From the NCBI RefSeq assembly GCF_001039355.2, contig NW_019775554.1, positions 1-47,154 of the forward strand: a stretch of 47,154 nucleotides of DNA, in the 5' to 3' direction. Below, one piece after another: positions 12,000-24,275 of the stretch (positions are counted from its first letter, which is position 1; every line of letters starts with the position of its first letter). A program made the translations under genes and the position numbers. Below the pieces are notes generated by a model. The model was not told the DNA's origin, did no database searches, and saw only the letters and a program-made list of their open reading frames with translations. The stretch comes from Lingula anatina. Lineage: Eukaryota > Brachiopoda > Lingulata > Lingulida > Lingulidae.

Positions 12000-13946
12000 T
12001 GTCTGTTAAAAAGGGGGAAGTGTGTCTGTAGGAAAGTTAAAATGAATGATTCTGCAAATAAAAGAAAAAGGTAAAAGTTTAGATAATATTTGCCCGAACT
12101 GTATAAGAAAATATAATTAGCTTTTAATAACAAATATAATATAGTCTTAATTAATTACTCATTTGATATAAATTATAAATTATTATTCATTAAACGTTCG
12201 TTCTAAATAGTATTACTTGCTTCTTTTAGAAGTTTTGGTAAGTAACCATCCCTCCCCCTCACCCCCGGACATTTTAATTATAAGCCTGTGACATTCAATA
12301 TTTTTCCAGATTCAGCTACAGGGGGTATGTGATGACAATGATCAATTGCTCTGCTATACAAACAACTTAGTTACATTTTTTTACTGACTCAATTTCCGGT
12401 CTTTTCACACAAACTTTATATTTCAGTTTCCTTTCCCTTTTCAGTAACTCTGCATTTCCAGTTACCACAGTACAGCGCACATTTGAAACATTTACTCAGG
12501 CCCGTAGCCAGCAATTTCAAAAGGGGGGTTCTTTTTCTGAAAAGGTGGACCTTTTCCCATAAAAACTTTATGTACCTAGATCAAATTTTACCCAGAGTGG
12601 ACCTTTTCCCAGCGAAAGGGGCGGTTCTTTCGAACCCCCCGAACCCCCCCTGGCTACGGGCCTGTAAATTACCCACCTTGACTATACCGCCCAGCTCTCC
12701 GTGAAGCATTAAGAGATATTACATCAATATTTTGTATTTACTGTAGCGACGTCACATTAGCTTAACATTTTGAGATCCCCCTTTCAACAGAGACACGCTC
12801 TTGCATTATTAACACCCATAACCTCTCAGTCCGTTTGTGTATTAACTTAAACACGAGGCCGTATTGAAATTAATGTGATCATTAATACCTGCCTGTGCGT
12901 TTATTATTCCAGTTTCTATGGTGTAAATGTCTGATGGGCGTTCAATTTTCTGGAAAGGCTATTTGTCATCCGGATTGATTTGCAGTATACCGTGCGTAGT
13001 TCATCGCCGAATCTTAAACTGTCAATCTGTTCCATTCAGTACATGAAAAACTTGCAACGTGTAAATCGCATGTGAGCCGTGCTACGTGTAAAACATTTCG
13101 CCCAGTGAATCCACAATACAGTTTACATTGTTGGTGATATTTGATCAGTTGTCGTCGCTGCTGTGTTACAAAAAGGCATGCACACTCACGGTTCCCATAT
13201 TTTAACAACATGTTATGTTTAAAAACACTGAAAATAAGACATGATGATAAAAAGGAGGGGACTTCTAACCACGAACAATACTGTTCAGGCATTAACCTAA
13301 ACACGAATTGGGCGTCTAAGGGCAAATATTATACAGCTGGGCTATACTGTACACTATTATGAAACGAGAGAATATCCCTACCTATAAAAGATAAATAAAA
13401 CCTCATATTACTCCCTTATTCGATTGTTTGGTCAGCTTTATTTAAAAAGATAAAAAGGGAGAGCACACACACGTCTTTTTGCCTCACTGTCCAAATGTAA
13501 GGTCAAAGCCCTTGTACAATTGTGCGTAAATAGGAAAATTACATAATTATATTAACCGTTAAAGAAATAGACCTAGACACACAGAGTGTTAACCATTATA
13601 CATTATACGGTATGTACATGTAACTGATACTTCTCGAGTGTATTTGTATCTGCAGGCACACGACACTGCGTCGCCGTGCTGCTCAGCAACATTCCATTCC
13701 TCATCATATATGTTGGAAAAGAGCGTAGCATATGTCCAGAAAACACAGACAGTAATTATAACGTTATCATAAGGTTAAAATAACCAAAAAACGTCATAGC
13801 AACGTGACAATATAATAACGTTATGTGTTTGCTAGGTGTACGTGTACGTGTATGGCTGCATAATGGATTTTTTTTGGTCGACCGATGCAATCGAGCGATA
13901 TAGTTTGTATCAGTTCATTTTGTTGAGGGTCCTAAAGTTCTCCAGG
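12000..13946. other. 5' flank of xylosyltransferase copy B; no further gene seen
   Basis: Apart from the MITE at 12497-12664 this holds only overlapping short frames on both strands (longest about 100 codons near 13014-13325, low-complexity, no motif). Copy B's leader exon is probably here but could not be placed. Confidence 0.4.
12497..12664. mobile_element. 168-bp MITE with 15-bp perfect terminal inverted repeats
   Basis: CAGGCCCGTAGCCAG at 12497-12511 is exactly inverted at 12650-12664. The interior carries G/C homopolymers and AAGGTGGACCTTTTCCC-type repeats, with no coding capacity. The CAGGCCCGTAGCCAG terminus is typical of hAT-like MITEs. Target-site duplication is not clear. Upstream flank of xylosyltransferase copy B. 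Confidence 0.8.
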
Positions 13947-14091
13947 CCCCCGTAACTCGAAAGCATCGCGTATTGCGAATAGCGATATCACATAGAGGCT
14001 ACACTGTATTATATGGGGCGAGTATGGGCGAGTTATGGAATCGAGACGCTTGCGCTCGGTCGCAATGCGCGATGCTTTCGAGTTACGGGGC
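13947..14091. mobile_element. 145-bp MITE with 31-bp terminal inverted repeats
   Basis: CCCCGTAACTCGAAAGCATC near 13948 is inverted near 14090 with one mismatch over 31 bp. CCAGG directly flanks both ends (13942-13946 and 14092-14096), a plausible 5-bp target-site duplication. No coding potential. Confidence 0.8.
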
Positions 14092-14096
14092 CCAGG

Positions 14097-17000
14097 TGTT
14101 CGCTTCCTGCTTCAATGAGTTTACTAATCGATCGTGTAGGGAGCTGAGACTCTTATCACATGACTCAAGTACCTATAAAACAGCCCTTAATGTCGCCAAT
14201 CTCTGCAATTGAAGTAATACGTATTCTCTAAGTAAAATGCTCGAAACCGCTATGGATATGCTAAAAACAGGTCACGTAATAGTTTCTGTTTCTGATTGTA
14301 CAGCCCAGCGCACATAAACAAGTCTCACTTATCTTTAGCTTATTTGTAACTAATCTGCTTATGTGTGCTGTAAGTATCTAACCTATTGATATCTTATAGT
14401 CATACAATGCTCGTTAGACCTTTATGCAACAATAAGATCAATAACTCGATGATAATATGTTTATGGCCAAGGTATGCCGCATTTAACACTGTTGAAAAAT
14501 CCCATAAACCTGTTTACCAATTTTTTAAAGTTTAAGACATGAGAAGATCCAAATTTTACCGCAGTGAGTGAATTTCACCGGTCCCTATTTCCATTATCAG
14601 AATAACTCAAACTACAAAGTATGAGGTCAAAAACGGGTTTGTGGATCGCTATTCTGAGAACAGTTTTGAATTTCGTATACTTTGGTGATGAACCAAATAT
14701 CGAGATGTCTAGGGTGTTATTTACTCGTTAAAGTCTCATACGCACGGCAAACGTCAAAGCAAACCCGCCGGTAATGTAGTCACGCTATTGCCTCTTTTCT
14801 CGACCGAGCAAAAACAACGCCGTTCATCCTGTCCTGCATGTGTGTTCAGGGTTGAATTGTGTATTCTTCTTATACGTAACCTTAATGTATATATTGAATA
14901 TTGATTCAGTTGCGATTCAACACGCGTTCGTTGTTATAAGTTAAATACCCATGAACGTCGGAAACAACAAACAAATGGTCGCCCACTTCCGCGGTCGTTA
15001 AGACGTCTACGTATAGGAAAAACTGCGGAAATAGTGTCATTCTTGACTCCCCAACAAATGACATAATTAAATTGATTACTTTGTGAGTATATTTCTTTGA
15101 ATAGTTAATTTATCAAGCATAAAATGTTTCAACTTGAATTTAAATAGAACATATTTCATTTGAAATGGTATTATTATTATTTTTTTTCACTTATTATCTA
15201 CCTGCACCTGCAACTAGCAGCCCTCACAGCTGATGACCTTGTGACTGATTACCAGACAGTCATACAAGTATGTCCAGATTCTAGAATATGCCTCACCCAG
15301 CTGTTTGGCCCATTGGTTATTAACTCATGAATTAATTTACGGTAGAACTGAATGTCTCAAGAAAGAGCGTTTTAGAAAATTAATCCTGACCCCGGTTGCT
15401 TGTAACCAAAGTAGAATTGTAATACGCGCAAATCAACTGAAAAGTAGTTACAAAAGTACCTATTAACCCTGATCGTAAGGCTGTGCTTAGCTCTAGAAAC
15501 AAGACAAACCGTCACATAATCAGAAAGGGTATTGAAGTCTGCATTCAAGCGAGGAAAAAATCGAAACTAAACGACCAGTGGGTGATTTTTATGACATTTG
15601 CATCACACAAGTTTTAAAGCTTTTATATCTATCTACATTTAGCTGTTTAATTTGTTCTAATTAGCATAAGGGAACTTTATAATTGTCACTATGCATCAAT
15701 ATTGTTATTTATTATTTTTATCTGACTTTTTTATTATGTATTTTGCATTTATTCAACTCTTTATGAGGTACTTAAATGTTAAAAGACGATTACAGTTATG
15801 AAAGTATAGAGAAATATCCAGTCTACATTCTACATTCTGATTTTATAACCGCAGGTAAATCTTTGCATAATTACTTATAAATGAGTCATTTTGTAAATAT
15901 TTCTAAATATTTCACCTATTTAAGTGGATTTTAAACAGTTCTACTACATGCCTTTTTGCGCCGAAGCATTAGGAACATATATTGATATTTTGATACATAT
16001 TCCCCTAGTTACTTGTAATTCGTTTAAACTATTTTGTGTTCTAATGTAGCTTTTAAACATTTGTTATCGATTTCGAAGTGCTTTGGCTTCGTGGGAACCT
16101 TTTCCATTATGTAAGATATTACGTTTCACTTTATAATGCCTTAATACTTTTTTCTGCTTGCTCTTTTTGCGTCAAAATTACATTATGGATTGTGGATTTG
16201 TAAATGATATGTAGATAGGGTACCGAATAATCATTAAAGAAAACGTGTTGAATTTTTCCTAACAATTGAGTCTCCGTTACTTCGTCATTATGTCCAAGGT
16301 TATATATAGATGTCTCGGGCTCATTGAACAACATGTCCATGTAGCAACGACCAAGGTCAAAGACCGCTCCGTAATCATGTTACATTTGAACCGAACTGAC
16401 GTGAAAGTCGATGGAAGACTTTTGTCATTGTGGATCGATACAAGGGTTGTATTCACTTCTGATTGGAGTCAAATAAAGTGCGCGCATTAATGAACTTATG
16501 CTCGAATGCCAATTTTCGAGACGGCCACTGCGAACATAACGCACTTGCTGTTACCTTTAATACATGTATTATGTATGTCCCTCATCGATGTTTGAAGCCC
16601 GACTCAGCACAGCTAATGTACATACAGACAACAGTCACAGCATATTCACCCTGATGTTACAAGCATTTGAAACTCTCCTACAATTAAGTCACATTTCAGT
16701 CAATTCCCTTAAGGAAAGTGTATGTTGATATTTTAAATCCACGAAGACATATGCAAGCGAGCAAACAAAGTTCTCAACCATTGAGGTTTTTCAATAATCA
16801 GAACTTTTCGAAACTATTTTCTCATATATTTACTATTCATTTTAATATCTTTTTGTTTTAAAGTGAGGTAAATTTCCTTTGATTTATCTATGATTAAGTT
16901 TTTGTTTTGCACTTAACACGTACATGTTATGTTCAAAATATATCCACTTCATATGTTATCCGAAAATTCACATTTCTATAAAAATTGCAAATATGATTGG

Positions 17001-17278
17001 ATGAATTCTAGAGCTGAACTAGCAAACTGCTTCTTATGTTCTCATAATGACAGGAAGCGAATAAATGATGATAATAATAATGATAATAATAATAATAATA
17101 AATCCCCTGGCCAAAGTACGTGCCTTACAGATCAAATATAAATTTCAGGGAATGAAAATGAGCAGAAGCTGAATTCACGCACACTATTTGATCACCATGA
17201 ATGCACATTAAAGCATTATGTTACAATAAATCTGGCGTTTTGATCACACACTTTAAGTGTTTTATGGATTATCTCGCT
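14097..17278. other. Gene-poor intergenic stretch
   Basis: AT-rich sequence with no conserved frame on either strand and no tRNA-like or other RNA structure recognised. Short frames around 16131-16654 overlap each other on both strands and look random. (AAT)n-type runs occur near 17066-17100. Confidence 0.45.
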
Positions 17279-17546
17279 CTATAATATACCCAAGCAAGTG
17301 TCTTCATAATATTCGTATCCAGTGTCTGCCTGCAAGGCGCCGGATTGGGCAGTACTGGGCAGTAGTTCGCAGGTACATTGGCCATTTCCGGTGCAGAGAA
17401 CGTTTATAGCCGCACACTCCCAGTGCTGCATACATAAGGTGCTGCATTCAGTTAGACTGCGGACATTCAGCGTAGATATGGGTGAGAGGGATGCGCGAGC
17501 ACCTGCTCCTACCAGCTGGAACGTGGTTATGCTTCCTATACCTGAA

Positions 17547-17585
<39 letters not shown>

Positions 17586-18972
17586 ACCAGGTGACCAGAT
17601 TATTATTATAATAATCTACCCCCTCCTCTCAGACGTTCGATACATAAACCACTTTCTCTTGAATTTTTCTGAAGGCAAATTATACACTTGACCAATTTTT
17701 ATCAGATGAACGCTATGAATAGATATAGCTGAAAATATAATTCATCTCCTCCGACACCGCTACCTCTCTAGACTTAGTATTGAATTGGGCGCGGCCTGGA
17801 ACACAGTGCTCTAAGGTATGGCGTAATATTAAAAACACGCGCTTTTCAAGCGTGGGTTCAGGGCACTACTTTTTTTCTAAATTTTTACTCAGTTAAATAT
17901 GGCGATGGCCAGAAAATGAGAATCAAACTTTTTTTTTTTTTTTTTTTTTGTCGTAATTTCCCAAAATTAGGAAATAATATTTTGTGTGTGTGTGTGTATG
18001 TGTGTGCGTGGGGGGGGGAGGTGGGGTGCGATATCTTACACTGCTAGTCTTCGACTTGTGTTACCCAGAGAAAGTGATATTAAGACCGGCGTTTAAGCTT
18101 ACCGTGAACCTCCACTTCACAAAGCTGCAAGGCCTGGACGTCGCTGCCAACTTTAATGATCAACACATATCGTCCTTTTAGTGGTGACCCACAGGACAGA
18201 GACGTGTTCCCCACAGGTGCCACCCCCGGGTAACTGGCGCAGAGTTCATACTGGGTGAATGATGAACTATTCACGTAAATGGATCCAACTCTCACCTCAA
18301 AATTAACCAGACGCTCACCTGAAAATGGAGGCCAAACGTTACCTCTTCAAACTCTCCAAACCTTTTGAGTTTAAACAACACTTGTGTCACGTTCTTAGTT
18401 CTTTTTTAAATTTGTTTCACGTTCTTAATCAAACTACAAGTACATGCATGCACAAAGCGTGGGAAGCACAAATAGAATGAAATGATAAAAATTATATAAG
18501 ACCGAATGTGTCATTTGGGAAACAGTAAAAACCACAAAAATAATTATTTATGATTTTGACGTTTGGTATACCAGTATTGGAAGTAAATGAAAGTTGACTT
18601 ATCGAGAAACGCTTACTGGGTACATGCACATCAGCAACAGTAACAGCACAAAAAGGAAACGTATTTACGATAATGTTTAATAGATTTAGAGTGAATCCAA
18701 AGCAGAGAGGATTTGAATAAAACTTACTACAACAGTCGGCTCTGTTTGTTATGATGACGCCAGCCAGTTTTGCCGTGGTTTCTAAATCCACCAGCCACCA
18801 ATCTCCCTGACCTCCATTTGTATGGGCACAACTGCCTCGATGCCAGTCGTCGTCATAGTTACCGTCCACAGCGAGACCGGCAATGTGTGTCTGGTAGGTG
18901 GAACTTTGGTATGCGGGTTTACCTTTGGCCAACTCCTGCGAGCAACCTCTACATAGTGGTGCGACTGCAAGG

Positions 18973-19007
<35 letters not shown>

Positions 19008-20065
19008 TTTCCTAAAGGTTTGATGGAACACCCAATACTTAATTTCGTTTTCATTCTTGAAGAGAGCGGTAGGGTGTTTAAAGTACATTTTCAAAACGTG
19101 ATAAAGGCAGCTGAGCGAGCGAATGATTGTTAGCGTAGACAGAATTATGTAAACATACACTCTTGCTTATAATGTTGGAATATTATTTTAACCTTCATGT
19201 ATAATCCTAATTTTTGAGGCCTTATGTCCCACACGGGACGAAGAGGAATGATGATAATCCTCTTTTAATTTCACTGTGACAATATTCGCAAAACCATTGA
19301 TATATCTGGCTTCGGCAATCACTAATAAAGAACGTGTAAGTCATGGTTCCAGAACCAATTTATTGGGTAATTCTCAATTGGCGATGAGAGTTGTATGTCC
19401 TGTTTGACAAGTTTGTATAAGCAGAATGTAAGGTCACATGTACGTTTGGGAGAACCTTATTCTATATAAGACGTGTCGTCAAAAAAGAACACTGTCAGCA
19501 TCATCTCTTTGGAACAGTGTCAAAAACGCGACAAAAACCCGAGTTTCCAGAGGATCGATCAATATCAGACTCGTGTTTCGTGGCCTGGAACCAGATGTTC
19601 CACTAAGAAACCTTTTTTCGAACCAACAGAGGAAGAGCCGCCGATGAGTGTGGACCATACAACCACACTGCCGTGTAATGCGCCATTGAAGCATGCCTGG
19701 TTTTCTGCTTTTGGGAGATTCTGTTTTCTCCTCTAAAGTCTGTTTTTTTTTACGTGATATTCGCTTTTCTCAATAAAATACCGATAATTTACCAAAATGC
19801 ATAATTGCTAAAAGACACCCAAGCGAATAAAAATCCCCAAATTTACTGTAACTTGATGGTATATGTAGAATATGGAAGCATAGTAAAATTCTAATAAGCT
19901 GGTTGTAAGTTACAATATTAATATACACTACCTGATGCCCGTCACATCAACCATTGAACCATGATAAGAGATTAGTATACACGATTTATTGAATGTCTTT
20001 ATATACTATATTCTGTGTGAAAGTCTTCTTTCCACACTTGCCCTGAGTCAAAGATTTTATATATT

Positions 20066-20098
<33 letters not shown>

Positions 20099-22844
20099 GT
20101 TTGAAAAAAATGAAAGAAAAGACTGGACCGAGTTTGACAACCAAGGACGTTACCACTAGGCCAGCGAAACCTGCCACCTGATGTGTTATTGACAATATAT
20201 AATACCTGTTACACATGTCGAAGCTTTACGGCAATTGCCGAAGGCTAGAAAATGCCGTCAAAAATACTTTTATCAGTTATAATCAAATTCAAACTACGGC
20301 CACCATCTTTCCACTGTTCTAAGGTATTGCTATCACCTGTCAGTTGTCATCAGATCGTTGTAGTTTGGGAGAAAAACGTGAAAAGGAGACTTGGACTGAT
20401 CTGCTTTTACTATATACATGTAGATGTAGTTTCAGTGTACTGGGTTCATTTCTCCTGCCTCTTTCTGCATACTCCTGCAAACCTGTTGGTTACCCTCCGG
20501 GCGCCAACTTACATAGCCATAACCCAATGGGACATTGAGGATGACAATAAGTTAAGCCCCCTTTACACAGGACGGCGTCCTTTCTGCGTCCTGTAGTACG
20601 GTCCCGTTTGAGAGTAAAAAAAAAACACTTTACGTGCCGACTACCAACCGATCATTAAGCATTTATTCTGCAACCAAAACGATGCTTGTGTCTCCTTTCT
20701 ACAATCACAGCGATGCCAGTTTCATGGTTGCATCAAGGACGCAGTTCAGTGTAAAGGGGATTTTACAGAAAACAACAATGGTGTAAAGATACAAATCAAC
20801 ATAGACAACAATGAAATCAGCTAGATTTAGGATTCAGAGTAGCCTGTTCAAGTCTCATAATTAGAGTGATTACTTTCTACAACACTACAATGAGTATACT
20901 TATAACTACTGTTTCTTCAATCGTGAATAGTGGCTGAAAAAGGCCAATTATGCAGCCAGCTCATTTGACATTAATTTTATTCTGAAGATAATTAAACGCA
21001 TGACAGGTGCATTTCTCTTTTTGAATATTCCATCAGAGTGTACTGCATCTTGCTGAACAACTTTATCCAGTTTAAAAAAAAACTCTTATTTTCTATCACT
21101 CGATCTCACCAAAGACACATAAAGCTGTTGTGCTTTACTATAACCAGACTTACCTAGGATTGTAACAGTAACTCCTACTTGAAGTAGTCTAAGAACCGCC
21201 GTACTTAATCATATAGCGACAACAAAGGGCATTTTATGTACGACGCAGACAGAGAAACCAAATAAAATGCCTGTCGCTGTTCCGGTTGGTGAATCAATTT
21301 AAGTGCGTGACACAATGTTCGTTGATGCTTTAATATTTAACAGAACGCCTTTTAATCTATCTGTAATAGTTTCTTAACTGATGCATGGTAGCGTAAAACA
21401 GGCCCTTTCCTACGTCGTATGAAATCGAACCTCATTAAATAACAGTCTCTTGTATGAGGTAGATCGATACGTTAGGTATTTCGTTTTCTACATATAGATA
21501 TTGAAGCAACAAATACTGTCAAATTATGAGATAATACTATTACATCATATATACATTGGAGTTAATTTGCTTATTTTAATCGATGCTATAACAGCAGTGT
21601 GTTTGTAGTGGACATTTTGCTATCAACACCGTTTTGAGGCTTTTTAATCACAACAGTAAACACACCAATTACTGTTTCTTTTTTCACTTAGTGTAACTGC
21701 AACACGTGCTACACAAACTGGGCAATAGAAGTGTCACCCCTACTGAATCAATACTTTGGGGGAGATAAATGACTGGAATGATATATATGCTCCTGGTATC
21801 ATTTTATTAACATCAAATTTCACAAAAAGACCGACAATACAATTCCATGGTACAGCAGTTTTAGACCCCATTCCCATAGATTTTAGATCGATCTATCCCA
21901 GTGGGGAGTCTCACTGTCCCGCCTACTAAAAGCTGTAAGGGGGTAATTTACTATGGTGCCCGCTCGGCTGACTGCAATTAAGCGTGAACCCCCAGGGAGT
22001 TAGGTCGATCTAAATCTAAATCTCTGGATCGATCTAAATCTCTGTGAATGCACCCTTATACTCATTAGTCACATTATAAGTAAACCAGGCATTATAACTA
22101 CTCAAGATCTACCTACTTTGATTACTCTGATTCAGGGGGTGACACTTCTATTGTCCATTGTGTGTACATGTAGGTAAAAGTAATGTGAACAGGGAGATGT
22201 GTTCACATGTTACATGGCTTGCCCTGTATATTTCAACTACCGCCCTGTTAAGGGACATTTCATTCAGTTCAGCGTCACGGTCTCCGCGGACCATATTGTT
22301 TTACGATTCCATAAGTTTTCATATGTTTTAATCAGTTTTTTTCCCAGTTTTCATGAGTTTACATCATTTTACAAACTTTCGAAATTTATTGAAATACAAT
22401 CTATGAACTTCAAAAACATTTTATAAAGTTTTCACGGACGTAAAGGTTGCCGTACGGTCACAGCAACACTTAGAATTGTGCCAGCAAAGTGCTCACAATT
22501 TCCTCTGATGAATATTCAGTTTAGAGATACATGAACAATGAAAAAACTAGAAAAGCACTCCGAGAGCGCAGACCTCCACCAAGGCAGCACTTTTTTATTA
22601 TTATTGATTATTGATTGATTATTGATCCAGATCATACCAAACACTAATCATCTGTTCCTTGGCCCACTTCTGACAGTTCCTGAAAATTTCATCAAAATCG
22701 GTCCATAACTTTTTGAGTTATGTTGATGACAGACAGACAAACAAACAAACAGGGGTGAAAACATAACCTCCTTGGCGGAGGTAAAAATTGAAAATTTGAC
22801 TTACCAAGAACTGTCAAAGTAATGAACAGCAGCCTTCGCAACAT
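17279..22844 (-). CDS. Secreted F-type (fucose-binding) lectin with C-terminal PAN/Apple-like module (4 exons, 251 aa)
   Basis: Exons in transcript order: 22844-22805 (signal peptide MLRRLLFITLTVL), 18964-18728, 18318-18103, 17541-17279; all GT-AG, all junctions phase 1, stop TAG. Residues about 21-165 are a fucolectin/F5-8C-type domain. The diagnostic F-type motif HX26RXDX4R is complete: H61, R88, D90, R95, with adjacent Cys91-Cys92, so fucose binding is expected. Intron 2 splits the motif at Ser93. The final exon encodes about 86 residues with a cysteine pattern (LTECSTLCMQHWECAAINVL and CTGNGQCTCELL) typical of PAN/Apple modules, which bind protein or carbohydrate. The whole is predicted secreted. 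Known family role: opsonin-like recognition of fucosylated glycans. The first intron carries about 3.8 kb with several transposons. Confidence 0.85.
17547..17585. repeat. (ATT)n microsatellite
   Basis: Trinucleotide run directly upstream (in transcript sense) of the acceptor of the last lectin exon. It places AT-rich repeat right against the polypyrimidine tract AATTTCAG. Confidence 0.9.
17931..17950. repeat. Poly-T tract
   Basis: Homopolymer T run within intron 3 of the lectin gene, followed by (TG)n around 17983-18006 and a G-run. Confidence 0.9.
18975..19009. repeat. (AAT)n microsatellite
   Basis: Trinucleotide run just upstream (in transcript sense) of the acceptor of lectin exon 2. It produces a spurious poly-isoleucine reading frame. 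Confidence 0.9.
19473..19736 (+). CDS. Orphan 87-codon ORF, doubtful
   Basis: An ATG-initiated frame lying antisense inside intron 1 of the lectin gene. The product is hydrophilic and basic in its first 60 residues, with an acidic/proline patch (TEEEPP) near residue 50. No signal peptide, domain or splice context is recognised, and a similar-length frame overlaps on the opposite strand. It may be chance. Confidence 0.15.
   Translation: MSSKKNTVSIISLEQCQKRDKNPSFQRIDQYQTRVSWPGTRCSTKKPFFEPTEEEPPMSVDHTTTLPCNAPLKHAWFSAFGRFCFLL
20070..20098. repeat. (AAT)n microsatellite
   Basis: Trinucleotide run in intron 1 of the lectin gene. Confidence 0.9.
20556..20760. mobile_element. 205-bp MITE, CCCCCTTTACAC termini
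   Basis: CCCCTTTACAC at the left end is inverted as GTGTAAAGGGG at the right end. Sub-terminal GTCC/GGAC and CTGCGTCC/GGACGCAG blocks also pair. No coding capacity. Located in intron 1 of the F-type lectin gene. Confidence 0.7.
21216..21278. other. Imperfect hairpin
   Basis: AGCGACAACAAAGGGCATTT pairs with a downstream ATAAAATGCCTGTCGCT after a six-base gap in one arm. Likely a decayed inverted repeat. No RNA family is recognised. Confidence 0.35.
21680..22195. mobile_element. Foldback element with a nested second inverted-repeat element
   Basis: GGCAATAGAAGTGTCACCCC at 21721 is inverted at about 22135-22155 (GGGGGTGACACTTCTATTGTCC region), with weaker pairing continuing about 30-40 bp outward. 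Inside, CCCATTCCCATAGATTTTAG near 21868 pairs with GATCTAAATCTCTGTGAATG near 22031, and GATCGATC cores occur in both arms, giving an inner element at about 21861-22060. No coding potential. Intron 1 of the lectin gene. Confidence 0.65.
22550..22790. mobile_element. Dispersed repeat with LINE/SINE-type tail
   Basis: Contains TCATCAAAATCGGTCCATAA, GACAGACAGACAAACAAAC and a terminal CCTCCTTGGCGGAGGT that pairs with ACCTCCACCAAGG at its other end. This layout is widespread as the 3' part of retroposons in aquatic animals. It ends about 15 bp from the splice donor of exon 1 of the F-type lectin gene. Confidence 0.55.
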
Positions 22845-23980
22845 CACACGCAATTCCACAGCAAGAGAATTACCTTTAGAAATGTCCTACATCAACAGCT
22901 CCTGAAGCGGGACTGATGATACAAAAAAAAAAAAAAAAAAAAAAAAAAACGTGGATGGAGTGGATCATTAGACGCTACCTTACTTCTGTTTCACATTCAA
23001 TGTAAATAGTGAAATAATATTACGCCATTTTTTTAATTGTACAGTCTGAAATCGAATGTACTTAACCGCTTTCACATACTTGATATAACTCAAGTGTCTA
23101 TTCATTTACTGGGTATCATATTTAAATAAATGTATGCTGACGTTTGTTTTGTACGTAATCTGAGAAAACATAATGCTTCTTTGACGAAATATAAATTAAC
23201 GGTCGATCACAGCTGGATTATAATGCTTTGCTTTTGCTAATAAATCAAGGAGAAATATTATCTGTATATCTGTTGGGCCACATAATGATAATTATTCGTT
23301 TTCTTCCCTTATGTGTATGCGTGTGTTTTATTTATGTTTTACTCATAAAAATAATATACAACATAATAAATTGAAGAAATACATGGCAGTTCGTCTCTGC
23401 AAGTAACAGTGCTGTTCTTCTTTATGGCCGTGTTGCTTTCAGATACATGAGAGGGTTTTAATAGTACCGGGTCTGCTCTGCACCCTTTTTTACGGAACGG
23501 CGAAATACAGAATTTTCTCATACCGAAGGATGCTGTGATTTTAACCAATGGATGTACGTTCACAAAAGACTATCTGTGTCGATTACCTGATTCATTTTGT
23601 TTTTTTTTTTTACAACCAAACATGATCATTCATATTCAGTGCGTTAGGATATTTAAGAACGTTTCAATCGTGTCGAGCATTCCGGTTGTCATACAGTTTA
23701 TGGGACACCACGTGTGGCAGAATATACATATAAATGATTCATTTCAACTTCACGCCAACATGAATTGAAATAAGTAAATAAATATAAACAACGAATGGAA
23801 TACAATGTAAAACAACACAAGACAGAGGTGCGTATCTTTTTGAATGAACACTTACTTTTGTCTCCCCCTGAAATCTGTGTACATGCATGAGCAAAGCAAG
23901 TGAATGTACTAGAATGGTCTTATAAATATATCTGTCATTTTTGGCAAGGGTCTTGGCTCCCTGAATATCCTCCCCTAGTT
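22845..23980. other. 5' flank of the lectin gene; no gene seen
   Basis: Holds a poly-A run at about 22923-22949, which on the lectin strand is a T-tract roughly 80-100 bp upstream of the start codon. No convincing TATA box or conserved frame. Confidence 0.4.
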
Positions 23981-23984
23981 CCCG

Positions 23985-24275
23985 CATTTGCCCCCCCCCA
24001 CCCCCCCCCCCCCCGCTTGGTGGCGCCCTCTACACGCGCTGCTGTTTTTCACCTGGCAGATCAGAAGCCAGATGTGTTATGGGTGAGTCAGCCCAATATC
24101 TTGTTGCTGTTTAGCTTTTATTATTGTTTGTAAGCCTTTTTAGAGCCACCTGTATGAATGCTGGGTTATGAATGATTGTGTGAGTACTCGTAATTTAATT
24201 TAATTTTTATTATTACATACTATTATAATCTACTATATTTCTTTGTTTATTCGAGAAATTTCTAGTGTATATACA
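23985..24275. mobile_element. Dispersed repeat family 1, copy 1
   Basis: From the C-homopolymer onward it matches 34790-35065: GCTGTTTTTCAC, CAGAAGCCAGAT, CACCTGTATGAATGCTGGGT, GATTGTGTGAGTACTCGTAA and the AT-rich tail are shared in order. No coding capacity; probably a retroelement untranslated end. Confidence 0.65.

Noticed and set aside
13014-13362. Overlapping ORFs of 103 and 73 codons on opposite strands
   Set aside because: No splice context, motif or composition bias favours either strand; treated as chance.
17322-17594. 90-codon plus-strand ORF
   Set aside because: It is antisense to the PAN-like exon of the lectin gene and ends in a poly-isoleucine from the ATT repeat.
18492-19160. 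222-codon minus-strand ORF
   Set aside because: It contains the real lectin exon (18964-18728), but its start and end lie in introns and it includes a poly-isoleucine stretch from the AAT repeat; splice sites bound the true exon.
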